64,000 nucleotides of DNA from positions 32,660 to 96,659 of the forward strand of contig JAGATB010000039.1 in assembly GCA_017621495.1 (NCBI GenBank), in the 5' to 3' direction. Below are positions 37,324 through 45,946 of this stretch, in pieces. Source of the DNA: Clostridia bacterium. GTDB taxonomy: Bacteria; Bacillota; Clostridia; UMGS1810. The notes below the pieces were generated by a model. The model was not told the origin of the DNA, made no database searches, and worked only from the letters and a program-made list of their open reading frames with translations. Every line of letters starts with the position of its first letter. The stretch's first letter is position 1. Both the position numbers and the translations under genes were made by a program.

Positions 37324-39885
37324 TCAATATATAATATAGTTTCCTTCAATAGCCCAATCATCTTTTGTTTGACATTGAACTTCCACATTATAGGTTTTAC
37401 CTTTTTCAAATCCTATAAATGTGTATGCATTTTCATTGTTTGCAAGTACAGTGTAACTGCCGACATCTTCTTCTGTTTCTGCATCATAAAAGCGTACATC
37501 AAATAAGTTATCACTGTTTACTGAAAAATACAAAGATATGTTACCATTTTTATCAGATCCAATCTTTGTTTGTTCTGAACTATAATCTTTAACTACATAA
37601 TTCTTCGTCAAGTCCACGGATGATTTTTTTGTTTCAACAATACCTTTTTTGTTTAGTTCCTGCTTCACTTTATTAGTATCAGCATTTTTCAATACCAAGC
37701 GCTCAAACCCTGCATATGATTCATCTCCGACTACTGTGGATTTTATCTTTGTGCCTATATTACTCTGCATTGGATTACTTAAAGTGGCACTACTGCTTCC
37801 GGAACTGCCTGCTACGACATTCATTTGAGATGAATTATTCCATTCGATTTCACCATTATCATTTTGTGTATCAGCTCGTGATAATAGTTCATCATTGTCA
37901 ATTACCTCAATATCCTCCAAAGGATTTTCTGCCCAAAACTCCATGGGATCATAATACACGCCGTTTATCTTGATTTCAAAGTGCAAGTTTGCACCTGTCG
38001 CGCTGCCTGTCTTGCCAAGTTTGCCAATATTGGCTCTTTTATGTAATTCATCTCCAACTGCAACATCTACAGAAGACAAATGTGCATAGCGAGTCGAAAC
38101 ACCGCTGTCATTTTCAACTACAACATAATTTCCTAACTTATTGTCAAATCCGACATCGGTTACTTTACCCCGGATTGCGGTAACTACATTTGAATTTTCT
38201 TTTGCGATAACATCTACACCGTTGTGAACCCTTTGTTCTCCGGTTATAGGATGTACTCTTATTCCAAAGCCGTTACTTACAGAGGCATGGATATCACTTT
38301 CTGCAGGCCAGAAGAGGCAAGGTGAAACATAGGCAATCGGTTTTTCTAAATCAACGACACAGGTAATGTTATATGGACCATCAACTCCAAATGGGCCCAG
38401 GCCAAACATGTTATGATCTAAAAATTTATCAATATATTCATAAGGAACATAAGTTGTACTTCCTTTAAGAACCGGTGCATTTTCCATAGTCTCTTTAGTA
38501 TTGAAATGTGTCTTGAACAATTCTGATTTGAACGGAAGAGCATCTTCCGGATTAAGTATATATTCTGCCTTTCCTATTTCGATAGCATAGCAGTAATTTA
38601 AAGTTTTAATTTCGCTGCCATATGCAGCTATTTTCCTTTCCTGCACCTGTTCGTCATAATTCTCAATCACATCATCATAAGCAAGTTTAATAATTATTCT
38701 GCCGTTATTCCACTCTAAACTGCTGTTTTTATGGTTCATAATTCCAACTTTATTCAGAACCTCTCTTAAAGGGAGATATACGGTATTATTTTCATAAAAA
38801 GGCTTATTGTCAAATTCTATTGTTTTACCGTTGCATATAAACAAGATATCAGAGTCTTCTTCTAAAACAGTAAAAACATTAGCTGCCAAAACGCCGCTGG
38901 CAAATAAAGTAGAAGCCAGCAAAACAACTGCTAAAACAGCAGAAATTATCCGTGTTGATTTCTTTATTCTTTTTCTTTCCTTAATCATGGTAAACCTCCT
39001 TTTGAGTGTTTTCTTATCACTTGTCATTCCCGTCGTTAATGCCGCCGTTTTTGAATTGCCTGCGGAGAGCAGGGTCAATATCGTGTTTATATAAGATATC
39101 TCCTGCTCCTCTGACATTCCTTTTACCACAGATAAATCGCATGAAATTTCACATTCAGCATTAATTTGTTTATTTATATAGTAAATTATGGGGTTAAACC
39201 AATGGATACATTTAACTATACTTATAAACCACTTGTATAGAATATCCTTTCTTCTGAAGTGTGTCATTTCATGTGCTAAAACATTGTCAAGCTGCTCAGG
39301 AGTCATCACAATCTCAGGCAACAGCAACGTTGGCTTAAAAAGTCCTGTCATAAGCGGAGAAGATATTCTATCACTGGTTCTTGTAACTATCTTCTTATCT
39401 GTAAACTGTATAAGCTCGGGACATGATATCACTTCTGAATATTTGTGTAATTTAATCAAGAAAATCATGTATCCTATAACCTTACACAAAAAGAGTGCCC
39501 ACACCCCCGCAAACCACACTAACGCAACAATATTGAGCTTGTCATATGCGAGTGATTTCACGCTTTCAAAATCACTATATGTACTGCCTTCGCGCTCTGA
39601 ATTCAATTGCAAATCCTGCTCTGTTATCTGTATCGGTTCATCTGTAGTATCCCAAGCACCTTCGCCATAAATTTGTGCTTCCGGTGCAGGGTTAAGCTGA
39701 GTTTGCTTCGGCAGTGAAATTCTTATGGGAAGCAGCATCACAACCAAAACAGCAAGCCAAATATAATAGTGCCACGTGCTTGTAAAGAACTTTTTGGTAA
39801 TTGGTTTAATCGCTGTAAGAAGCAGCGTCAGCACTGTGCCTGTAAAAGAGGTAATAAGTATTGCCTTGAAAATATCCTGCAGCAC
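37324..39885 (-). CDS. BlaR1-type M56 peptidase fused to M23 peptidase
   Basis: 853 aa. The N-terminal part has several TM helices and an M56 zinc protease site (LAHEMTH, H205-E206-H209, with NAECEISCD as third-ligand region), as in BlaR1/MecR1. Then a TM (about 310-330), a copper-amine-oxidase-like domain (FDNKPFYENNTVYLPLREVL), an M23/LytM endopeptidase domain (about 540-650; HNGVD at 554, LHFEI) and a beta-rich tail. M23/M56 fusions exist in Bacillota. Here the penicillin-sensor domain is replaced by a wall hydrolase. Start is GTG with AAGGAGG. It lies 3 bp after blaI. Confidence 0.87.
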   Translation of the reverse strand: MLQDIFKAILITSFTGTVLTLLLTAIKPITKKFFTSTWHYYIWLAVLVVMLLPIRISLPKQTQLNPAPEAQIYGEGAWDTTDEPIQITEQDLQLNSEREGSTYSDFESVKSLAYDKLNIVALVWFAGVWALFLCKVIGYMIFLIKLHKYSEVISCPELIQFTDKKIVTRTSDRISSPLMTGLFKPTLLLPEIVMTPEQLDNVLAHEMTHFRRKDILYKWFISIVKCIHWFNPIIYYINKQINAECEISCDLSVVKGMSEEQEISYINTILTLLSAGNSKTAALTTGMTSDKKTLKRRFTMIKERKRIKKSTRIISAVLAVVLLASTLFASGVLAANVFTVLEEDSDILFICNGKTIEFDNKPFYENNTVYLPLREVLNKVGIMNHKNSSLEWNNGRIIIKLAYDDVIENYDEQVQERKIAAYGSEIKTLNYCYAIEIGKAEYILNPEDALPFKSELFKTHFNTKETMENAPVLKGSTTYVPYEYIDKFLDHNMFGLGPFGVDGPYNITCVVDLEKPIAYVSPCLFWPAESDIHASVSNGFGIRVHPITGEQRVHNGVDVIAKENSNVVTAIRGKVTDVGFDNKLGNYVVVENDSGVSTRYAHLSSVDVAVGDELHKRANIGKLGKTGSATGANLHFEIKINGVYYDPMEFWAENPLEDIEVIDNDELLSRADTQNDNGEIEWNNSSQMNVVAGSSGSSSATLSNPMQSNIGTKIKSTVVGDESYAGFERLVLKNADTNKVKQELNKKGIVETKKSSVDLTKNYVVKDYSSEQTKIGSDKNGNISLYFSVNSDNLFDVRFYDAETEEDVGSYTVLANNENAYTFIGFEKGKTYNVEVQCQTKDDWAIEGNYIIY

Positions 39886-39888
39886 GAT

Positions 39889-40260
39889 TTATACCTCCTT
39901 GTCTTCAAAGATAGCTTTCAACTCCTTAATATCATCATCGGATAGTTTTTGCTCTTCAAAAAATGATACTGCAAAATCTCTGACCGAGCCATTATACAAA
40001 CTATAAATAAGATTTTTGGTCTGCGACCTGCGATATTCTCTTTGTGATATAAGCGGAGTATAGTAATATAGTTTACCTCGTTTTTCTCCGGCAATAGCGC
40101 CTTTCTCTGCAAGCCTCGTAAGGAATGTAGCAATTGTGGTCTTTTTCCAGCCCTTATCTTCAACTTCCTTGCCGATATCAAGAGAAGTTACGGGCTTCTT
40201 TGCTTTCCATATAACTTTCATTATCTCTAATTCAGCATCTCCAATAGATATATTTTTCAT
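39889..40260 (-). CDS. blaI: BlaI/MecI-family repressor
   Basis: 123-aa winged-helix repressor: AELEIMKVIWKAKKPVTSLDI N-terminus, recognition region KKTTIATFLTRLAEKG and the dimerisation tail. Cleavage by the adjacent M56 protease normally relieves repression. The first gene of a three-gene operon, with two dyads overlapping its own promoter. Confidence 0.92.
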   Translation of the reverse strand: MKNISIGDAELEIMKVIWKAKKPVTSLDIGKEVEDKGWKKTTIATFLTRLAEKGAIAGEKRGKLYYYTPLISQREYRRSQTKNLIYSLYNGSVRDFAVSFFEEQKLSDDDIKELKAIFEDKEV

Positions 40261-40283
40261 ATCAGTACCTCCCGGAATATATT

Positions 40284-40332
40284 CTACGCTCGTAGTTTAT
40301 TATATTCTACCACGGTAGAATGTAATTGTCAA
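40284..40332 (-). promoter_or_regulatory. blaI promoter with two operator dyads
   Basis: TTGACA (40327-40332), 17-bp spacer, TAGAAT (40304-40309). A perfect 8+8 dyad ATTCTACC-AC-GGTAGAAT (40304-40321) covers the -10 and spacer, and a second dyad CTACG-CT-CGTAG lies at 40284-40295, centres 23 bp apart. This is the expected layout for BlaI autorepression. Confidence 0.8.
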
Positions 40333-40360
40333 TAGTTTTTTATATAACATAGAAATTTAC

Positions 40361-40498
40361 CTAAAGAAAATACGCAAGAAAATGGTGTATAAATATGCAG
40401 AAAATGGCATAGTAATTTGGTGTAGTGCCTATATATCGAACACGACAGAACCGTCCCTTTGTGCTATTCCCATACCAGAATTCTTCAAGCACTTTCAT
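40361..40498 (-). pseudogene. Truncated small gene interrupted by repeat B
   Basis: An excellent CAAGGAGGTG site leads into MKVLEEFWYGN, which resembles the start of small Bacillota proteins beginning with ILEELYYGNI (DUF6809-like, from memory). After codon 11 the frame runs directly into the 50-bp repeat and on to a stop after 45 codons. The original 3' part is not seen nearby. Probably a gene broken by arrival of the cassette or repeat. Confidence 0.55.
40417..40466 (+). repeat. 50-bp direct repeat, copy B
   Basis: 49/50 identical to 36031-36080. It lies inside the truncated small gene. The rest of the 40333-40635 gap holds only this relic and a weak TGCAATA/TATTGCA hairpin near 40600. Confidence 0.85.
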
Positions 40499-40635
40499 CT
40501 TATTTCACCTCCTTGTGACACAAACAGTATCACAAGAAAGTTCATAAGTCAACGAAGGAATTTTGATTTCTAATATAAATTAGCACCCATCATCTGCAAT
40601 AATTATATTGCAAACGATAGATGCTTCTTATCATA

Positions 40636-41088
40636 TTACTCATTTTTCTTTTTCTTGAGTAATCTTAAACTTCTAAAAGAGAAATTTCCAAAGTATTCAT
40701 TATACAGATAAAAGAGAATAAGAATTATACTAACTAAAGCCACATAAGCAAACAAGTAAGGTTCAGGACTTGCGTAATGTGATGAAATTTCTTCAACCCA
40801 TTTTTTCGCTCCATACAGTGAACTATGTACTCCAATTAGATTAGCACATTGTACGCCAATAATTCCAACTGTCTTTTGCGTAATAGTCATATGGCTATAT
40901 AGTAGTGCCAATATAATTAACGGAATCATCAGCACAATGCATCCCCACATTGAAAACTCTGGCAGATTTAAACCTCTCACCACATACTCAGTTCCATCTA
41001 CACTAACCTTAAATACGGGAAGTAAAAGCAATGCAAATGCTCCAATTGATGACCCGGTTATCATTCTCTTAAACCATTTTTTGCTCAT
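40636..41088 (-). CDS. Small membrane protein, unknown function
   Basis: 150 aa with about three TM helices (near 12-28, 48-65, 108-128) and a basic C-terminal tail (LRLLKKKKNE). No family recognised. It is 17 bp downstream of the Gly/Ala-rich protein gene, with which it is probably cotranslated. As the last gene of the NYN-peptide operon it could be an immunity or membrane-anchoring component; that is inference. Confidence 0.6.
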   Translation of the reverse strand: MSKKWFKRMITGSSIGAFALLLLPVFKVSVDGTEYVVRGLNLPEFSMWGCIVLMIPLIILALLYSHMTITQKTVGIIGVQCANLIGVHSSLYGAKKWVEEISSHYASPEPYLFAYVALVSIILILFYLYNEYFGNFSFRSLRLLKKKKNE

Positions 41089-41105
41089 ATTCTAACACCT
41101 CCATA

Positions 41106-41924
41106 TTATAGATCCCAAAAGAAATCCCAAATGCCTTTTATCGCACTGCCAACCGCTACTGCTGCACCTACACCAATAGCTGCCGGAACCCATAGTGGTG
41201 CTGAAGTTGCTGCCAAAGCAGTTGCTGCTCCTGCTGCAGCTGCTGTTGCAGCTGCTGTTCCGCCTGCTGCTGAAAGTCCACCACCTACTGTTTCTTTTGC
41301 CACATTCAATGCAAATTCACCTCCATCAATTTCACCGTTTGCTAACTGAATTCCTGATGATATCACTTCAATCCCTCCTGATATTGCAGCTCCTACTGCT
41401 CCGGATGACGCTGCTGCTTTTCCTACCGCACTTGCAGATAACTTGCCTGCTTGTGAGCCAATTGTTTTTGTTGCAATTCTTGCGGTATCTTTTGACGAAA
41501 TGCCTGTACTCGTCATTTTTTGAGTAATTGCAGGATTGTTTTTTGTTGCATCATTAAATGCTTTAACAGTTTCCTTTGTTCCCATCAGATTTGTCCCTTT
41601 GTAATGACCGTTTTTTACCTGACTGACAGTTTTCGAAATAGATGCCGGTGTATCTTTAAGTTGCATTCTCTCAACAATTTTATTCGCCGCATTTTTTGTA
41701 ATCAAATCGTCTCTCACAGCTGTAGGCGATTTAGAAAAATTGGTTTTACAATTGTTGATAATGTTACTTGGTGTCATATTCTTCATATCTTTGTATATCG
41801 TTTCGTGAACCACACCCTTAAGATTTTTACAGTTGCCTGCCCTATTTGCTGCTTCCAAGCCCACTTTTACTTCTGCTGCTTCTCTTGTCAAAGCAACACT
41901 TGTTCCATTATTTTTACTAACCAT
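41106..41924 (-). CDS. Gly/Ala-rich putative membrane-active protein
   Basis: 272 aa, no signal peptide. The N-terminal two thirds are soluble and basic, with segments such as LKGVVHETIYKDMKN and SPTAVRDDLI. The last ~100 residues are a Gly/Ala-zipper region (GGGLSAAGGTAAATAAAAG, AAIGVGAAVAVGSAIKG) ending in aromatic IWDFFWDL. This pattern fits a late-inserting membrane hairpin such as in pore-forming toxins. I recall related hypothetical proteins but no function. AGGAGG precedes the ATG. Sits in the operon after the NYN gene and 24-aa frame. Confidence 0.6.
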   Translation of the reverse strand: MVSKNNGTSVALTREAAEVKVGLEAANRAGNCKNLKGVVHETIYKDMKNMTPSNIINNCKTNFSKSPTAVRDDLITKNAANKIVERMQLKDTPASISKTVSQVKNGHYKGTNLMGTKETVKAFNDATKNNPAITQKMTSTGISSKDTARIATKTIGSQAGKLSASAVGKAAASSGAVGAAISGGIEVISSGIQLANGEIDGGEFALNVAKETVGGGLSAAGGTAAATAAAAGAATALAATSAPLWVPAAIGVGAAVAVGSAIKGIWDFFWDL

Positions 41925-41969
41925 TTTTTATTCCTCCTAAAATTTTAAAAAAACATCCTCTGTATTTGA

Positions 41970-42044
41970 TTACAGAAACCAATACCATTTAACGCCTTTT
42001 GCTTCAAGGTCTTCCAAAAACTTTTTAGCAATCCACAATAACAT
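41970..42044 (-). CDS. 24-aa peptide with strong ribosome site
   Basis: The sequence AAAGGAGGTGTAAAT-ATG gives an ideal site for a 24-codon frame encoding MLLWIAKKFLEDLEAKG then VKWYWFL and TAA. The peptide is amphipathic with an aromatic tail. It lies 19 bp after the NYN gene and 45 bp before the Gly/Ala-rich gene, with no other use for the ribosome site. Function unknown; candidates are a leader peptide, toxin or antitoxin. Confidence 0.6.
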   Translation of the reverse strand: MLLWIAKKFLEDLEAKGVKWYWFL

Positions 42045-42063
42045 ATTTACACCTCCTTTGATT

Positions 42064-42618
42064 TTATGCTACTGCATTTTCTATACTTGCATCGCCTTTA
42101 AGATTGCATGGTGAATCACTTCGTTCAATCAGTTCCTTGATTGCCAAAAAGTCAATGTAATTAATTCCTGTTGCACGTACAAGTTCATTTGCAACGCTGC
42201 CTCTTGTTGAAATAACCTTTACTTCTTTGCCTCTTGATTTTAACTGTTGAAGCGCTCTTTCGAAGTCGCCATCGCCACTGATTAATATCGCCATATCATA
42301 TCTGTCAATCATATTGAACATATCAAGAACAATTTCAACATCTAAGTTTGCTTTGAAAACTGTTTTTTCGCTTGTATGGTCATATATTTTTTTGATAGGT
42401 TTTGTTACGAGTGAATAACCAATATACGCAAGCTTATCAAGATATTTCTGCTGGCTGGGTTCCTGTGATAAGCCTCCATAGTAAAGTGCTTCGGTTATAT
42501 CTCCAAAGGTTTTACAATACTCAAGCAACTTTTCTGCATCAATGCTCCATCCCATTTGTTTCTGTGTAAAGAAACAATTTGAACCATCTAAAAACACTGC
42601 TACTTTTTTCATAATCAT
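42064..42618 (-). CDS. NYN-domain (LabA/DUF88-like) nuclease-like protein
   Basis: 184 aa. PIN-like NYN fold with conserved acidic residues: VFLDGSNCFF, DVEIVLDMFN and ILISGDGDFERALQQL, matching the metal-binding Asp set of LabA/DUF88 proteins. Such proteins are thought to be RNases. An ATG six bases downstream (MKKVAVF) is an alternative start. First gene of a compact group with the 24-aa frame, the Gly/Ala-rich protein and a membrane protein. A terminator separates it from the kinase gene upstream, so it probably has its own promoter in the 240-bp gap. Confidence 0.85.
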   Translation of the reverse strand: MIMKKVAVFLDGSNCFFTQKQMGWSIDAEKLLEYCKTFGDITEALYYGGLSQEPSQQKYLDKLAYIGYSLVTKPIKKIYDHTSEKTVFKANLDVEIVLDMFNMIDRYDMAILISGDGDFERALQQLKSRGKEVKVISTRGSVANELVRATGINYIDFLAIKELIERSDSPCNLKGDASIENAVA

Positions 42619-42780
42619 CGAATCCTCTCTTGTTTTGATTTTGTGTTCTTATTGTACCATTGGTCAAAATCCATTTTGTAAAACGAGTTACAACCTCTTT
42701 CTGTATGAAAGAACATGTTTTGTTTGCTCTTTCTGAAATTATTTTAACATAAGGGTACCTGGGTTTTGTAAAAAAGGGTA

Positions 42781-42819
42781 TAAAAATAGCAATTACCCTG
42801 ATATTAGAATAATTGCTAT
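42781..42819 (-). terminator. Terminator after the kinase-NTPase gene
   Basis: ATAGCAATTA/TAATTGCTAT 10-bp stem with a 14-nt loop followed by TTTTT on the minus strand, 38 bp after the stop. Confidence 0.75.
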
Positions 42820-42856
42820 CACAAATGATTATTAAATTTTGTTTTTTAGAGAAGTC

Positions 42857-45800
42857 CTATTCTAACTTTTTATAGATAGTTTTGCGACATTCATCTATTT
42901 TTTTACAGCTTTCGATAGTCTCAGGATCATCATTACCAAGCGTTTTCCTTTGTATTTCTTCAGCCTTCAAGAAATACTCTAAGGCAACGTTAAGTTCTGA
43001 TGTTTTATCATATACACAACCCAACCTGAAATATGAACGGGCTGTTTTTATATGCTCATTTCCATATAATGTCTCTCTAAGTTTTAATGCACATTCCAAG
43101 TATTTTCCCGCCTTTAAAACATCACCATACTCCAAATATGCATATCCCAAACTACTGTATATAATTGCAAGATTTCCTCTGCCCTTATTCTTAGCTATTT
43201 CAACAGCTTTTTTACCGTTTATTATTGCATCATGAACCTGATTAGATTTGCGATAATTTACACATAGCTGCTGAAATATAGAAGCCGGTATTTCAATATT
43301 TTTTCGATTTGCCAGATCAATATATTCACATAACATTTCTGTGGATTTTTCATTAATACCCATCAGTCCATATAAATCTCCCAACATTAATAAGCACTTA
43401 AAATACATCTTTTCATAATCAAATTTTGACAAGTATTTTACACGCTTATATATTTTCTCTGCAACTCCATATTGTTTTTTTAGCTTTAAAATATTTCCAA
43501 AGTCAATTAACGATGTCATAAAATATTCACTTTTAACTCCGTATAATACTTTGGATATTTTCAGACATTCCAAGCACACATCTCTTGCTTCTTCAATTTT
43601 CCATGAACTTTTATATAATGACGCAAGCGCTCTATATGCTCTATATGTAGATATATGTTCCTTGCCAAATACTTTCAAACAAATATTTACCGAGCGTTTT
43701 ACATACTTAAGCATTTTTTCTAAATCAAAAACCGGTTGAAAACAACAGTGTATTTCACCTCCCTGAAACATATATGCACTGCGAAGTTTTAAAGAGCATT
43801 TGCGCAGAAAGATGGATGCCTCTTCAAAATAAAAATTGTTTTTATAAACATATTCAAGACTATATATGAATATATGAATCAATTCTTTTTGCTCTTCAAA
43901 CGTATTTTCATGAAAATGTTTTGTACACTGATACATATTTTTTAATGTATTACTACACATAACATCTGTTGAGAATTTTTCTGTTAATATTGCAGAAATC
44001 AAGGGATGTAAGGAAATATAATCTCTTTCCTTATCTAATCTAACCCATCCCTCAGCAACAAGTGAATTAACAATATCATAATTATCGATTTCACACCATT
44101 CACAAAATAACTTTGCAGAAATTCCGGTATGCGGAATTAAGCATAAATTTGCAAGAATATATATCTCATCATCATTTAATTCAGACAAGTCAAATAAAGC
44201 CTGAATATGGCTATAAGCATTACCTGTTTTCAGACCGTCATCCTTTGAAATACGAATTTTTTCTTTACCACTATCTGCAATACCGCCATCAGTTAATCTT
44301 TCAAGCATTTGCTTTGGCGAGACACGACCTGCCATCATTTGTTTTGCAAGAAGCTCAACTGTCATAGTATGGCCTTCAACAACATCTATAATCTTTTCTA
44401 CAATTTCCTTATCTTCTGCCGACAAGGGTTTAGTATAAAAATTATTAAAAATATCGCCTATATGTTTTCTGTCTTTTAAAGCGCTAACATCAATTTGTAC
44501 ATACGCATCCGAAAAGTCGCACCTTGTTGTAAACAACATTTTACAGTTCAATTCGAGAAATTTATCCAATTCTTCAGCATTGTCAAAGTTATCAATAATA
44601 ATTAAAACATTTTCATCACACAGTTCCTTCAACTTTCTGAGCTTCCTCGCATAATACTCTTCGGCTTTTTCCTCTGGAAATCGTTTAAAATTACATATCG
44701 GCAAAGCAACATCGTCTGTTATAAGCGTAAAAAAATCACTAACAAACGGTGCAAAAATTATTGCATAGTAATCATTTGCATGTTTTTTTGCATAATGCTT
44801 GACTAATTCGCTTTTTCCGATACCGCCAATTCCACTAACAAACAAGACATTTGCGTCCTGAATTCTATCGTGAAGAAGAGTAATCTCGGCATCCCTTCCA
44901 ACGAAGAAGCCTGTTGCAAGCGAAACGTTTGTTTTTAAAAAGGGAACATTTGGATTTGAAAGTGAAATAAGAATGTCTAATTTATTTATCAGCTCCTGTG
45001 CTGTTTGGTACCTGTTTTTAACGATGTTGCATATTGTTTTGTGCAGCAATTCACTCAGATGGTCTATAATCAAAGGATTAACACCATCAAATTGACTGCT
45101 GTTATAATCAAAAGCATATTTCGAAAAGCTTCTGCGCTCACTAATATCTGAATGTCTGCCAAAGAAATAGTAAAATATCATTTCGCCGACTGCAAACAAA
45201 TCTGTCGCTTCGCATATTTCTTTTCGTCTTTTCAAATCAATCTGTTCTATTGCAGCCCAATCTTTTGTGTAAGATAAAGGGGAGCTTCCGATTACAGCAG
45301 CTTTTTCAATAACGCTGTCAAAATCGAATAACATAACCATTTCAGGTGTTTCCGGCAGCACATAGACATTATCGGGCTTTATATCCAAATGCAAAAATCC
45401 TGCATTATGATAATTGGAAATCACTTGTGTCAGTGCCTTCATTCTTCTGAAAAAATCATATAAGTTTTTCTCGAAATCAACAGAATATGTTTCGCCGTTA
45501 AAATAAGTCATTTCAATATATTCCGTATTGTTAGCATTATATATTCCTTGGATATTGCTTGTTGTATTGGTTAAATCATTAATAATCCTGATTTGTTGTT
45601 GCTTTTCATATCCAAGTTTAAATCTTTCCAATAGAATTGAATACTGCTCTGACTTTTCTTTCGGCAAAATCAGTGCTCCTGAAGCATCTCTTACCAAGTC
45701 AAGCTTAACCGGATTAAACTCTTTGATAATGCTGTAACGAACATTATTACCCTCAATTACTTCTGCAAGGTACACCAAGCAAGATGCACCTCTGCCCAGT

Positions 45801-45874
45801 ACATCTTTTATAATATAACCTTCCTTTTTTCCAGGAAATATTAACTTGTATCCTTTGTTTAATTCGTTTCTCAT
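42857..45874 (-). CDS. Protein kinase-STAND NTPase-TPR protein
   Basis: 1005 aa. An N-terminal Ser/Thr kinase domain (about 20-310): GRGASCLVY loop, IIKEF lysine, catalytic loop HLDIKPDNV (H162, D164, K166, N169), DFD in place of DFG. Then an NB-ARC/STAND NTPase: Walker A GIGGIGKSE (K354), Walker B IIIDNFD, sensor TTRCD. A winged-helix-like region follows, and from about 690 TPR repeats (KxLGxEHxxTxxxYxxLA pattern). STAND proteins with fused effectors are frequent phage sensors; here the kinase would be the effector, TPRs the sensor. AAGGAGG precedes ATG. Lies 72 bp after the 407-aa gene. Confidence 0.85.
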   Translation of the reverse strand: MRNELNKGYKLIFPGKKEGYIIKDVLGRGASCLVYLAEVIEGNNVRYSIIKEFNPVKLDLVRDASGALILPKEKSEQYSILLERFKLGYEKQQQIRIINDLTNTTSNIQGIYNANNTEYIEMTYFNGETYSVDFEKNLYDFFRRMKALTQVISNYHNAGFLHLDIKPDNVYVLPETPEMVMLFDFDSVIEKAAVIGSSPLSYTKDWAAIEQIDLKRRKEICEATDLFAVGEMIFYYFFGRHSDISERRSFSKYAFDYNSSQFDGVNPLIIDHLSELLHKTICNIVKNRYQTAQELINKLDILISLSNPNVPFLKTNVSLATGFFVGRDAEITLLHDRIQDANVLFVSGIGGIGKSELVKHYAKKHANDYYAIIFAPFVSDFFTLITDDVALPICNFKRFPEEKAEEYYARKLRKLKELCDENVLIIIDNFDNAEELDKFLELNCKMLFTTRCDFSDAYVQIDVSALKDRKHIGDIFNNFYTKPLSAEDKEIVEKIIDVVEGHTMTVELLAKQMMAGRVSPKQMLERLTDGGIADSGKEKIRISKDDGLKTGNAYSHIQALFDLSELNDDEIYILANLCLIPHTGISAKLFCEWCEIDNYDIVNSLVAEGWVRLDKERDYISLHPLISAILTEKFSTDVMCSNTLKNMYQCTKHFHENTFEEQKELIHIFIYSLEYVYKNNFYFEEASIFLRKCSLKLRSAYMFQGGEIHCCFQPVFDLEKMLKYVKRSVNICLKVFGKEHISTYRAYRALASLYKSSWKIEEARDVCLECLKISKVLYGVKSEYFMTSLIDFGNILKLKKQYGVAEKIYKRVKYLSKFDYEKMYFKCLLMLGDLYGLMGINEKSTEMLCEYIDLANRKNIEIPASIFQQLCVNYRKSNQVHDAIINGKKAVEIAKNKGRGNLAIIYSSLGYAYLEYGDVLKAGKYLECALKLRETLYGNEHIKTARSYFRLGCVYDKTSELNVALEYFLKAEEIQRKTLGNDDPETIESCKKIDECRKTIYKKLE

Positions 45875-45946
45875 ATATACATCCTCCTTACAATATTATC
45901 CGCATATAAATAATATCATAAGTTAAATTCTAATTTGTAAAAATGC

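Noticed and set aside
40590..40625. Hairpin TGCAATA/TATTGCA as terminator of the 150-aa gene
   Set aside because: No T tract follows on the minus strand and the stem is short and AT-rich; left unassigned.
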